This document shows, piece after piece, positions 32,650 to 44,739 of a DNA stretch of 64,000 bases. Position numbers and translations under genes: made by a program. Origin of the DNA: Trachythela sp. YZ-2020 (lineage: Eukaryota; Cnidaria; Anthozoa; Malacalcyonacea; Clavulariidae); contig JADLSH010000076.1 of the NCBI GenBank assembly GCA_016169945.1, positions 315,001-379,000 of the forward strand. Reading direction: 5' to 3'. The notes under the pieces were generated by a model that saw nothing but the letters and a program-made list of their open reading frames with translations, ran no database searches and was not told the DNA's origin. How positions within the stretch are numbered: the first letter of the stretch is position 1; every line of letters starts with the position of its first letter.

Positions 32650-35196
32650 AGTACTTTATAGTTTCAAAACAAAAGAGGAAGAATTCCTAGCAAAATGCAT
32701 AGAAGATAAAGCGACTTACCATGGTAGAAGGCACAATCTGGTTATGTACACAAATCACCAAATCAAATCAAGAGATCTATTGCAAATTATGGACTATTAA
32801 AATCGGGAAAGAAGATGATAAAATCTGCAACAACAGTTTACAATCATTGTAAGACAAAGAATAAAAGATCCATTCAAGCTAAAAAGCATAGGTTTGATGT
32901 GTTTTAAAAAGCCACGGAAGGCTGATGACCAAGACAATGAGAATACTCATTACCAGAGAGCCCATGTGAAAACATCAAAATGTCATTGTTTTCAGAGAGT
33001 GCAGGAACTGTTAAGGATTACTCATTGCTCCACAGTATGCATGACAAAGCATATCTGCGCCCTGGCACTGACGAAGGGTTTGCAGGTGCACAAAAGCAAA
33101 AGATTCTTACAGTTGCAGATGCAGAAAAGGCAAGAAAGCTTCCAAAGTATGACTGGCCACAGCAATTAGTATATCAAACACCTGCATCACACAGGATCAT
33201 GTCCAAAGAAAGTGTCAAAGAAGGGGATGGTGAACAGAAATTAATCAACAAAGCAGATTCTCATTTTGTATTTGTTCAACCGAAGGCCATTGTTGGGTCA
33301 TCAGGGTCTGTCTGGGCAAGTGACTCTGTGAGGCTCTGGCATGAAAATCCAGCAACATTTCAAATTGAGTCTTCTAATACCTCCACATGTACCTACACAA
33401 AATAATTTAGCAGCTGTTGTGCCATTTTGCATGATTATGCCTTCCTATACCAGGACATGACAGTTTGTGAAAATATTGAGAAACTTACTTCCAATGATTT
33501 CTCTGAAGAAATTATAGATAGTTTTTTGCAGTATGAGAAGAAGCGAATCGATGTATTATTACTGAAGTTAGAAGAGATTTTAGATAGTGTTGCAAATGAT
33601 ACAATTCAACTCCAACAAGATGAGCATATGCTCTTTGAGAGCAGATTGAAGCCTGTACTTGAGAAGATCTCAGAATTGGCACATTCCAGACAGGAGATTA
33701 ACACCTCTGCATGGAATTGAAGTCGCAATGTGGTAATCTGTTGGACATTCTAAATGAGCTGAACCTACCAAAGGTAAAACCAAGGATTGCCTACCTAACT
33801 GATGCTGGACCAGGAGTTGGGGTGTCGAATGTTGAATTTCGCTTCCGAGATGCTGAGCTTGCAAGATTATTACAGAATTATGAGTATTCGTAGTACGAGT
33901 GGAATTCTGATTACAGAGGTAGAGTGCATCGACCAAGAGGCGATAGTGGGCAAGGCGAAGCAGAATGGACAAACTCTGCAATAGCTGATTCAGTTGTTGA
34001 TGGTGCAACAATTGAATGGGAAACTTTGAAACAATACCAAGGCATGACAGAAGATGAAATCAAGGAAATGTCTTTGAAAGATTTTGAAGCCCATGAAAAT
34101 GAAAGAATGACCAAGAATGCATGGATAGTTGCAGAAGAGTTAGTAAAACAGATAGATGGGGCTCCTGTACTTGGCAAGTATATCAATTGTCAATTATCTG
34201 AGGAACCAAGTAAAATGTTCTTTTTAATAAAGACAATTTACAGGCTTACCAGAATGCCAGTACAGAAAAAATCAGTACCTGGTTCCTGATACTTAGGCAA
34301 AATAATGAAGTTCATGTCGTCCCATTATGTGTATGGTAATCTATTTATGGAGTATGTCAAGTTTTCATGTTCGAATTCCACAGAAAATGCTAGTCTGTGT
34401 GAGTTTTGTTCCACTAATAATTGGATAGGTCGTCCTGCAGATAGGATCCCACAGCCTGTTCCAGATGATAACAATCCTGGACAAATCATGGATGTGTTTA
34501 AGATAGCCAGTCAGAGCTAATTCAGCAAACGTCCACGGAATTGAATGTTGAGTCTGTCATGTTGTTCAGTCAATCGAACATTTGAGAAACCTTGAGGCTA
34601 GTAAGAGAAGAGAAAAGGAAAATTAAGAGAAGAACAAGAAGAGGGTGAACATGAAATACGAGGATTATGATTGGATTGACTTAGTGGTTTCCGGAAAGAT
34701 AAACAGATTGTATTCTGCTGAGTTAGACAAATATTTAGTAAAACATCAACTGAATACTAAGTGTAGAAAATCTGACAAAATTAAAGCTGTTACAGTTCAT
34801 CAGATTGTTAAAGAGAAGCAGAATGTTTACAGTTACAATCGGGAGTCAGATAAAGATTTAAGTGACTCTGAAAGTACCATAGAAAGTGACTGTAGTGATG
34901 ATGAACTTGACGTAGTGTATGAAGATTTAGATGATAGCACTGATGGCGAGGACCTGGAAGAAGACGCCCCTCTGATTACAACAACGAGATATGGTAGGAG
35001 TGCAGGAACTTGCAGGCTTGGGAACATAATATGAACTTGTCAAAGTAAAACCGATTATATTTGACATTCAGTTAGAGTTTATGGTGAATAGTGCACCAAA
35101 TGGTTGGTCGAAAGGGTGGGTGGCTATTATTTTCTCTTTTCAATTAGTTTCTCTTCGGTACCAATCCCGGGTATAAATAATGAACACTCCCTTAGG
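32650..35196 (+). pseudogene. DDE-like TE gene with acidic C-terminal tail
   Basis: Successive plus-strand blocks: about 32800-32910 (SATTVYNH, RSIQAKKHRFDVF); 32896-33405 (CFKKPRKADDQDNENTHYQ, NIKMSLFSESAG, LPKYDWPQQLVYQTPASHRI); 33427-33720 (coiled-coil-like, QYEKKRIDVLLLKLEEILDS); 33711-34289 (YLTDAGPGVGVSNVEFRFRD, VHRPRGDSGQGEAEWTNSAI, ADSVVDGATIEWE); 34305-34520 (a C-x2-C finger in CEFCSTNNWIG); and 34645-35031 (YEDYDWIDLVVSGKINRLYS, a SAP-like helix pair, then an Asp/Glu/Ser run ending TRYGRSAGTCR). The TDAGPG Asp and GQGEAE Glu are plausible catalytic residues. Several frameshifts and stops break it. The element ends near 35196 with the complement of the 10631 terminus. Confidence 0.6.
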
Positions 35197-35199
35197 TTG

Positions 35200-35890
35200 A
35201 AGGAGTTGCACAAGTGCACATGACAGACTTTTTTTATACATAGCTTCTTAGAATTAATTTTTTTTCCTAAATGAAAGTAAATTGAAATAAAAATAGATTT
35301 TCATAACTTGCTAGAATCTATGTTGCTATACCTAACAAATCACAAACATCTGTCAACGTACACTACTGCCACAGTATAGAAAATAGCAGTAGGCTCACTC
35401 GCGTCCGACCTTTGATGTTTTTGAAGCCAATTCGCACACCGGAAATCGCTCACCCGATTCGTTTGCAGCAAGTAAAAGCAAGGTTTCCTGATAGGGATTT
35501 ATATGAGGATTTTTGCATTTCGTTGAACAAATGGGTTATTTTTCATCAAAACGACGAATGATATGTCAAAATATTGCTTCTGAGAATAAAATAAAGGTTT
35601 GTGAATATATGCATTATGATTTAATCTCATAAAAGTAAATATAACTAATAAATTTTAGCGCTGTGTTTAATACAATAAGTGACATTATTTCAGTGTTTAC
35701 AGTGCTTTTATCCATGACAATTTGCATGGCTTCGAAAGAAATTCTATACATTTTTATAACTCTAAATCTATTTTAATTGTTTTTGACTATATGTTTTCAT
35801 CATGGCAATTGTTATTTTGCTATAATGCAATATGTCTTTCAACTGAGATTTCTTTAGCCTGACTACGCAGTAAATAGGCCTATTTATATT
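35200..35890. other. AT-rich spacer, no gene seen
   Basis: Between the end of one TE and the 3' end of the THAP9-like gene. I see no frame or repeat. Confidence 0.4.
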
Positions 35891-35892
35891 TT

Positions 35893-38800
35893 ATAAATGG
35901 GATATTTTAATGTATTTTCTGTCCTTTCGTTTGCATGAAGCAAAATCTCGATTAGCAAACTTAAGAGAATAGAAAATTCGCATCCTTAAGTATAGTTTTT
36001 GCAAATATTCCAGTGGGGAATCAGGACAAGTTTGGAAGGGCAGAGGGACAGCTTTGAGTTTCTCCAGGATATGTTTGCCAACAGAGCTCTTGGTGTACAT
36101 TGAAAAACTTGAGCAGAACACATTTTCCAGCTGCTTAATGTACTCAAAATATGCCAATGAGGGTGCATTCACCAAAAACATCATTTCCTGTCTTGTATGC
36201 TTTAAAATAGCAGAGGAGCTTTCGATTGTCATCCAAATCATTTGAAACCAGAGCGGCTTTGCAGACTTCACAATTATGCTGTGATAAACACCTTTTTGTC
36301 AAGTACCCAGAAACATAAGCAATAGCATTATCCTTCACCATATTGTCTGTTACATCCTTATCTCTATAATCCGTGGATCCAATAGCCAACGTGTTTGGTT
36401 GAGGAGGTAAAACCACAAGGATTGGAACTTCAGCAAGTTTACCCTTCTTATCTGTACACTGTGCAAGCAGGTTATCCAAATCATCATCACAGTTACCAGA
36501 CGAAGAATTGAGAAAGGAGCTGAAGAATAATTTTCGAAATGCTTGTGTGAATTGAACAGGGGTCGGGTTATCGCTGTTCCCTCCTTGCTGCCGTATTGAA
36601 CCAAAGAAATTCTCAATGGGATCAGTATCAACCTTCTTGTCAGGAGAAACTGAAATGCGTGATTAACCTTCAGGTGTTCCCAAATGGAAAGGATGGCATT
36701 CATGGTAACTAACCAACCCTTTAAGCACTTGATTCTTCCTGTGACATCTTTGCCAGCATTCAAGACCTTCAAACCCTTCAAAAAATCAATGCTGTCCTTT
36801 AGAAAGCCAACATGTGGAGATCCATCACGAAGGGCACATCGAAACACTTTAGGAGAGTTCAATGTTGAACTGTTGACGCAGTCAAAGCGTGAAAGTACCT
36901 CCGCAGTTCCCGCTGCAGATTGTGGTAAACAACCCAAACTTACATGTGTGCATATGCTAGCTGCTACAGTGTTGCTAAAAACTTGGGTGGCTAATTTTAC
37001 CTTCATCTTACAAAAATTGTTGGGGTGGATATGCTTCTCTGTCAGCTTTGGGGCAGCTCGTATAGGTTGCAGTTTGTCCTTTTCATAGAAACTTTCAATG
37101 TCTTGCCAAGTTGCAGTGAAGGAATTAAAGTGAAAAGAATACTTTAGGAGATTGTTTCTAACACATTTCAGTAAATGTGGCGGATCAAACATGACAAAAT
37201 ACGTGTTGTTGTTGTGCATAAACCAAGGCTTTTCAGGAGAGATACCAAGATGCCTGGCCAAGCATTGGAAATTTGATCCCATATCTGACATTACCACGAG
37301 AATTTTGAGACCAATGTTCTCTAACTTGTCAATTGCTTCCTTCATCATCCTTTCCATTTCATCTGCAGAGCAAGATTCATTGACAAGAACATAACCCAAT
37401 GGCTGCTTCCAATTGCCAGTGATACTTCGAATCAGAAAGACAAGTGCTGATGTTGCTACTTTATTAGTATGATAACCACCACCAAAATCTTCTAATCCAA
37501 CAATTTTGTCGGTAGGTATATTGTAAAAGAGATGGGTTTTAAGGGACATCTCATCCATGCACAAAGAACAGATTTTTTCATTTGCATTCATGTGTGCAAC
37601 CTTGCTCTTGATTATATTTAATGTGCCTTGAGTAAACCCTGGTGTTGCTGGTAGTTTGGAAATGTAGCGTTTTAGTGAAGCTTTGGAAGGTAAAATGAAC
37701 AGTTTGGACAACATTCTATAGGCTTTGCCACTTGCATGATATATCGAAATAGCTAATGACTTTAGCTGAGGGGAGAATCGTCTTCCTTTTTTGGATTTGG
37801 TGTGTAATTTAACCTGCATTTCAATGAAATTTGCCAACTTCTTTTGGGAGTTTTGCCAAGGCTTCTTCCAAAACTCGTGCTTTATTTATTTTCTTGGAAG
37901 ATGTTCTCTTCTTTGACAAAGCTGCCTTTAGTCTTCTTATTGTTTGTCTTTGATTTTTAATAATTTTTCTTTGCTTTTTCTTCTTAGGGGTGTTGAGAAG
38001 ATTACTACTAGCCTGCTGAGATTGTGTACTGGTACTTGTGGAGGAACTGCTGGCAAGTATGGAGGTGGCATGACTTTCACTTCCCTGTTCTGAACATGTG
38101 TTGTGTAAAGGTTCCATGTCATCTTAATAAAAATATAATAATTTGATGGTGGTAAGTGAGGGTAGTGAAAAGGAATCACTGAAGATTCCTCTGAAACCTT
38201 TAATCAATTTGTGGAATTTGGTATGTATCATAAGCATGCATTAATTATATTCCATAATTTGTTTTTTATTATCACAGACTCCTCTTCCATGCAATACCTC
38301 AGATTTTTAATATCTTACTTTCCATATCTTTTTCATTTTCATTATTTAGTATAGGCATTTCCTGTTGGTTCTCACTTGTGTTATCTGTATAGAAAATGAA
38401 TTTGATATAAACATGAGAACTTAGAGAATGTTGTTATAAACATGCTATCACAGCAAACATCCCTTGAAAACTTCCACTCAACCTCATCACAGGTTTTATA
38501 ATAAAATTATTTAGGTTTCATTAGTGCATTCCTCGAATGACTTATTTGTTATTTGTTTTGCATACCCTCACTAGCATCATCCCTTTCTTTCCTTGTTCTC
38601 TTTCCTAAAATTGCAAATGATTATTCTCAGCTTTTTTGTTTTTGCAATTATATATTCTTTTTCAGAGTTGAATAGTTATTTGGCATACTAGTTACCATAA
38701 GTTGGAGGCCCTGACTCCTTTTTCAAAAGCCTTCTTTTTTGTCCAACTGTAGGAGGTGGATTGGGTATGTTGAATAAAGTTGGTTTTGCTCCAGACTTCA

Positions 38801-39248
38801 AGCGACTTCTTGCCTCATTTGAAAACATGCAGGTCTCAAAATGATTGGCACACAGCTTGCAGTTATTGTACAAGTACTCTGCACTCTTATTGAGGAGGTC
38901 ACAGCGTCTTGAAAGCACCACCCATTCCTTTGTTCTGTTAATTTGACAATTTTACTTTTTAAATAATAACATCGTGAAGTATGCAAGGATTATAATGCAA
39001 TTATTGGCAAGTTGCAAATTCATACTGGCATACAGCTGATTATATATTGCCTGCCTCATAGCATTTTTTCATATTGGTGGTTAAATTGATTGAATAAATT
39101 TTACCTACCTCTTTGAATCCGATGGAAAACGAAAAAAACTCAGCTCTGGGTGGCTATGTTTGCTGTTTGTACAATTAACCGCAGAGCAAAATGTGCGAGA
39201 TCCACCCTTATCTTTACCTTTTGACGAATTTTGACTTTTTGCAGCCAT
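35893..39248 (-). pseudogene. THAP9/P-element-type transposase gene, five exons, frameshifted
   Basis: Exon 1 (39248-39109) starts at ATG and holds the first half of a THAP zinc finger (TFCSAVNCTNSKHSHPELSF then FRFPSD). It joins in phase to exon 2 (38934-38696; EWVVLSRRCDLLNKSAEYLY, LCANHFETCMFSNEARSRLK), completing C-x4-C...C-x2-H. Exon 3 is about 38384-38325 and exon 4 begins near 38124 with a Ser-rich then Lys-rich coiled coil. A 1-nt frameshift near 37837 leads into the RNase-H-like transposase (SLCMDEMSLKTHLFYNI, DKIVGLEDFGGG, LVVMSDMGSNFQCLARHLGI, FDPPHLLKCVRNNL). After another shift near 36650 come DTDPIENFFGSIRQQGGNSD and AIAYVSGYLTKRC. THAP9-type enzymes cut and paste P-like transposons. 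Overall length is close to full. No TIRs were located. Confidence 0.85.
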
Positions 39249-39249
39249 T

Positions 39250-40700
39250 TACAATGTTACAACTGAATACAGAGTGAAAGATATGCAACTGAATCTTCGA
39301 AATGTCACCTCATGTATATGCGCAGTTGTTATGGCCAGTTTGTCTAGACATGAGTTTTGTAGCTATGTCTAGACGTGAAGACCTATGGAGACAGTCAGAA
39401 TTTAAACTTTTTAATTTACCCAAAATTTAATTTTAAATGTCTTGAAAAGATATTTATATTATGTAACTTTATTGTGTTAGGACTTCATTAAAGGCATTTT
39501 GCTGTTGATTTTCCCTTGTGTCTACATTAATTTAAAAAAAGTTTAAACAGAAAGAACATTTCACATAGCCTGTCATATTTATAGCCTGTAAACATTTCCA
39601 AAGCCTGTCATTTTTTACTGTGTCAAAGTAACAACTCCATCTACAAAAATGACAGTATACCAAATTTCAAGTACACTGTTGTCAAATTTCATTTAACCAA
39701 TTATCAAAAAAGATTTTTGTTCAATATTGACAGTATTAACAATTATATATTTTTATGACACACAAATATTGACAGTATTAACAATTATATTACTATTGAC
39801 TATGGTAGTAAAGACTATATATTTTTATGGCACTGATGTTAGTAAAGACTCAGGTAAAGATATGATACTCTACAGCATAGGTGTACGAGGCGGGGGCTGC
39901 CCCAAATTTTTTTGGCCCGTACATTTAACTTTGAGTTTAGGTAATTTTGTTGTATTGGTCCATCGATTTCAGTGTTTATTTGATTATAAAGTTCCACAAA
40001 ATAACCATTTTAGTGTAAAATTCCATGTAACACATCAAATTGTTTATGTTAATTCTTGCATGGGTTGTTGAATTATCCTCTGAGTTGCAAATATTCCTCA
40101 AACAATTACGATATAAAGATAGATGATAACTGATTCCAATTGAGGCAACAAAGCTCTAAACAGAAGTAAAATATTAAAAGGAAATAGAATCGACAATCAC
40201 ATTTTTATACGTCCCTTTATGCACGGTTATTAAAATACAAACCATGCTTTATGTAAATATATAACATTGAGAGTTAGGCAACTTATCTCAAAATAGCTTA
40301 AAATTTATAAATTAGAGCCTACAATCAAGAGTTTTTTTTAAATTACAAAACAAGTGCAAAAATAATATCAATTGTACTGAAAAATAAGCGCCAAGATGAT
40401 TGTCAAAAGATAGTTTGTTGGACTGCTGCTAACAAGCTATTACATTCGTCTCAAAATTTTCGCTAAATAATCATATCGTTTAATCGTAACTTAACAATAA
40501 CTTGTGCTTACCTTCTTTCTGCAAATATTTGTCGGAAAATGGATTTTCCAATCGGTGGTTTTTCGTAAATAGCAAAAAAACGTGAAAAAACGCGTAGTTC
40601 GTAATACTATTTATAATAAATTTGTTTACTTTTACTTGCTGCCAGATCGGGCATGCGCAGTAGAAAATTGACTTCATGAAAGTGCTGGAGTGAGCCTTCT
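39250..40700. other. No gene recognised
   Basis: A 40-60 bp direct duplication lies at about 39725-39800 (TATTGACAGTATTAACAATTATAT twice in shortened form). The rest is AT-rich with no supported feature. Confidence 0.4.
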
Positions 40701-40710
40701 GTGTATTTCT

Positions 40711-41294
40711 ATTCTGTGCTACTGCTCTTCCTTACCACTTGAGCCTCCCACTCACCACGTCTCTTTATCCAGATTTTTGGATAAAACCCCATATACCTGA
40801 AATCAACCCTATACTTGATATGCTGAACAAAAACATCTAGAATATCTCCTGTTCCAATTAAGGGGTGCAAATACTTGCACAGTTCAGACGCAATGTATCC
40901 AACATGTGTCCATCCCGTGGCATAGTCAAGGTCAATAGCAATTGCACTTGAATCAGCTGGATTCAACGGCTCCAGCCTAAGGTTAACCATCACTGGTGTG
41001 TCGTTTTGATGAAGCGCAAAGTGTGCCAATTCCAGAGGATGTTGGTAATTGTTTTCATGAGCAGCACTGATGCACTTGAATGGTACAGAGTGGGTAATTT
41101 CCTCACCACTTTCATCCTCCTCGCTTTCATCTTGTTCGCTCCCATCTTGTTCGCTCCCATCTAGATCACTTTCATCTTGTTTGCTTTCATCTTGATCACT
41201 TTCATCTTGTTCGCTCCCATCTTGATCACTTTCATCCTGATCACGTTCAACTTGATTACTTTCATCCTGACCACTCCTATCTTCATTAACCTAA
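40711..41294 (-). CDS. HIRAN-like domain exon with acidic Asp/Gln/Glu/Ser repeat
   Basis: The exon begins at a CTTTAG acceptor (complement near 41295). It first encodes a repeat of the type DQDESDQDGSEQDESDQDES (about 65 residues, complement of 41100-41290), then HSVPFKCISAAHENNYQHPL and a folded part (LRLEPLNPADSSAIAIDLDY, TGWTHVGYIASELCKYLHPL, FVQHIKYRVDFRYMGFYP). The LxxxNPxDxxAIxV...VGYI pattern fits HIRAN, the domain that binds DNA 3' ends in HLTF/Rad5-type proteins. The frame is open for about 195 codons, one of the longer intact stretches here. The partner exons are decayed, so the gene may be dead. TE or host origin is undecided. Confidence 0.6.
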
Positions 41295-41639
41295 AGACCA
41301 GCTAACCAATCAAATAGATCTCTTCCTACAAAATCATAAGAAAATCCTATGTTACTGTAATATCCAAATTTAGAATTATTAATTAAGCTATAATATGTAA
41401 ATAGAACAAAACACAAAAAAATTTCTTACATATTTATTAATGTAACCTCTAAAATTAGTTGATTATGCTAACATTTGTAATCTATATAAATAGAACTGTA
41501 ACACACAAAACCTAGTTGGATGGAATTTGAGAAATATATCAAACTATAGACAATATTTATGGCATAATTAAAAACCAGAATCAGCCAGTTAGAAAAAGAA
41601 GATATTACATTAATAGTCATAATATACTTTTATAGCAAG

Positions 41640-41905
41640 AACTTAAACACAAAATTCATCCGAGTTATTTCCACTTGATTCATCCAAATTGTTGTCTTAG
41701 TCTCTTTCTGTTTCACTTGTTTGTGGAGAATTTCCTCTCTCGGGAGTCCCATCTACAGGGGACAGTATAACTTTATCAGTAAATTTCGTCAAACTCTGGG
41801 ATAACTGCAGTCACTCCACTAGTATTTGCCGTCAATATATTATCCACATCGAAATCCCACAGTAAAAGCATTCGCCGATTTTCATCATCAACAACCTATC
41901 GGGGT
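41640..41905 (-). pseudogene. Probable upstream exon of the HIRAN-like gene
   Basis: The minus strand reads DDENRRMLLLWDFDVDNILT then SGVTAVIPEFDE. After a frame change it reads KFTDKVILSPVDGTPERGNS and an acidic stretch with one in-frame stop (DNNLDESSGNNSDEFC). The acidic ending resembles the start of the next exon at 41294, so the two blocks probably belong to one gene. Confidence 0.4.
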
Positions 41906-42254
41906 CAAACTATAAAATATACGAAGCCTTTTACACTGCGAAAATTCAGTACAAATGTCAATGACCTCGCATACGATACAGTTTCACTTTCATTACTTGG
42001 CAGACTTGCAAATTACAAGATTAAAACTAGGAGTTACTATCGCAAGTGAGTGCTGCCTTATGTCTGTCTCCAAGCACTCCTGGTTATATATTCAGTTCAG
42101 TGATCAACCAGGTGACACAATAGACTTATGCATAATGACGTCAAAAGCAGGGCTGCAGAATTCAAAATTTTTCCGGGGGAACATGCACCTGGACCATCCC
42201 TACAGTTTTCTTATCCCCCCATACCACTCAACCAAACTAATGTTCCACCACTGT

Positions 42255-42499
42255 CTCGTACCCAGGGCTTTGTGCTTGTGCCACAAGCGCAGAAACCCCT
42301 GCACACAAAGAAGACCAGTAGGTAGGGCCAGCGTGCAACATGTTATGTTTATGATGCACATGCAAAGCCATGGTTACTAGCCAGGAAAGTTTAGCTTCAG
42401 CTGGCCATTGAGCAAGAAACTGGCTGCCATGGCTGCCAGTAAGTAACAAAATGCGGCCACACACCCCTGGTCGTCTCTATACTGTGCCCTGGGTACGAG
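42255..42499. mobile_element. ~245-bp MITE with CTCGTACCCAGGGC TIRs
   Basis: TCTCGTACCCAGGGC at 42254-42268 is the complement of GCCCTGGGTACGAG at 42486-42499. The interior has GGTTACTAGCCAGG and GGCTGCCATGGCTGCCAG and no coding potential. Short elements with this terminus are widespread in marine-invertebrate DNA (recalled, not checked). No clear target duplication is seen. Confidence 0.65.
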
Positions 42500-43371
42500 G
42501 TTGTGATGGGCTTGATAAGGCCTTCATAGTCCCCGAGATTCCCATAAGTCCCTTGTTAATAAGAATTAGTTTTAATAACTTGCAAGGAAATTTGAAGGAT
42601 TTTTTTTGCAAGAATTTTAGGAATTTTATCGAGAAAAAAAAGGGAGATTTAACGCTAGAAGAAGGATATTTCACTTACTGCTGGAATTCGACTATGCAGC
42701 CTTTGCTTGTCAGTTGATGAAACAATGGTTTCAAACTTTGAAGGTGAGTTTGTATTTTATGTTGTTATCCTTCAATATAATTGTGGTGCAGAAAAACTTT
42801 AAATAACAATAAAGTAGCTTGTTTTGTATAAAATTTGTATGACTGGAGCAAAATAATCGAAGTTTAGAATTGATAAAATCGAGGATAAAATCTCCGATTT
42901 TGTTTACAGTGTATTATAATATTTTATAGTAAAATCCAATAAGCGTGGAAGGGAGAAATATGGAGAAGAAATCAGAAGGCCATAGAAATTAGGACGAGAA
43001 GGTATTAAAGTCATTAAAAGTTTAATGGAAATCACACTTGACGTCACACTCTCTTGGTTGCGACTTGCGAAGGTACACACAAACCTTGACAAATTGAATA
43101 GATAAGCAAGATGGCGGAACAAGCAGGCAAATTTTGGTTACGCTCTGCATTATGGGTCACAGTCGGCTCTCAAGGAGTAAAAAATATCTAGGTTGACCAA
43201 CCCAAAATTCACTAATCCAAGATCTAATCTATTTAATAGAAACATACATTAATAGGCTGATTTTTTGCAACTGTGATAATTTAAAAAAAAAGGTGTATTG
43301 TACTGTATTGTACTGATTTGCAGGCTATAAGTACATATAAAATAAAATTGCTATATATTTTTACATTTTTA

Positions 43372-44405
43372 GATCCTCTTAACTGCTTTGTTCATGCAGT
43401 GACTATGGTGAAAGAATCCCTAAGAACTAAGAAAAGATATTTCAATTGTACTCTGCAAGGCAAGGAAACAGCGAGGCACGAAGAAATGAAGAAGGTAGAA
43501 AAGAGTAAGAGTCCTGTCCGTCTAGAGCATTTCAGCACCTCTACAAGTTATGGTCAAGAAGATATTGTTATTTTAAAGCACAGCGCTGTAACACCAATAT
43601 TTCCAACAGATGATTTAGTCTACTCTGATAAGTTTCAGTCCCAGTCTGTTGACTGCAGTATTGCTGATCTCTCTAATGTTGCGGCAGAGCAGTTGGTGTC
43701 CTTGAAAGCCTTTGTAGCGGAAATATTACCTGTGAAAAGAATAACAACCCAAAATGACAGTTCCCACAAAAGCAGAAGATTTACATAGCAGACACTGGAA
43801 GTTAAATTAAACGTGTGCTGTGGGAGGATTATGTTGATACCCTTGAAAGAAAGAAAACTTACAAATTTCAAGATCTGCGCCTGAAGGTTTCGAAAATGGA
43901 GCGATACTTAAACACACCAAAGTCTGAGAAATGTAATTTTGAGGAGACAACCCCATTTTTGGGTGACCTGGTTGCTGTTGACCATTGTGTAGCCAACCTA
44001 AACGAGTCTGCGATTTCTGCAGAGATAGTGGGTATACAAACTATCTCAAATAATCTTTCCTGTATATCATGTGGCAGGAAGGTAAAGGCAAAGTCTACGA
44101 GTATTGGAAATTGTGAAAGCTGCAATTTAATGCAAAAGCTTGGGAGTTGTGGTGCGCAGTGGTACTTGCGTGTTGCAGTTCAGAATGTGAAAGTCAAGAC
44201 AGATAAGCTACGATTAGCCATGTTTAATCAGGCTATTCAGAAATTAGCTACTCTTCTTGGAACAGCTGTGGATCTAAGTTCAATATCAGAAGAAGACTTG
44301 GTGCTCTTCATTTTGGAGAGTGGAAAGGTCTTTGACATTGTTTATGATAATGTGGATAATAAGATTATAGAAATTGACTGTCCAACGAAAGAAACTTCTG
44401 TCTGA
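43372..44405 (+). pseudogene. RPA-like OB-fold ssDNA-binding protein gene, frameshifted
   Basis: The first block (about 43372-43785) has a basic stretch (VKESLRTKKRYFNCTLQGKE), a gap and GQEDIVILKHSAVTPIFPTD. The second (about 43818-44402) reads LWEDYVDTLERKKTYKFQDL, LKVSKMERYLNTPKSEKC, a zinc ribbon CISCGRKVKAKSTSIGNCES then C, and a C-terminal OB-like part (WYLRVAVQNVKVKTDKLRLA). A two-base change (GTGTG at 43811-43816) and an earlier shift near 43780 break the frame. The layout of OB fold plus C4 zinc ribbon is that of the C-terminal domain of replication protein A. Some Helitrons carry RPA-like genes. This one lies downstream of the Helitron in the opposite orientation, so it may be its accessory gene. 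Confidence 0.6.
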
Positions 44406-44689
44406 TTTTCTCAGATAACTGTTGATGAGTGTTGTTTGAAATATTTTATATTTTTGAAAGATACTTTAAACTGTTTTATAGTTCTCAGACTCTATTTTAA
44501 TAGGCTATCAAACTTTTCAAGTTATAGATTGTCGTTGAGATGTTGATATAGTTGTTGTTTGTTGTTAGAAATTATTTTTTTATTGTGGCATTAAAAAAAT
44601 AGAAGTTTCAGATATTGGTTTCAGTTATTTAAGTTTTTTGGAAGTTTAAGTACTAGTTGTCAGTGGTATTCTAGCTTTCGAATAGAGTC

Positions 44690-44729
44690 GTCTGATTCAC
44701 TCCTTCGTCATTAAAGGAGTGAATCAGAC
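44690..44729. other. Perfect 16-bp stem-loop, possible Helitron terminal hairpin
   Basis: GTCTGATTCACTCCTT at 44690-44705 pairs exactly with AAGGAGTGAATCAGAC at 44714-44729; the loop is CGTCATTA. On the minus strand it lies 3' of the Helitron coding region, where Helitrons usually carry a hairpin a few bases before a CTRR end. A CTAG occurs 14-20 bases beyond on that strand (near 44671-44674), but it is followed by A, not the usual T target base. Confidence 0.5.
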
Positions 44730-44739
44730 TGGCTGTATT

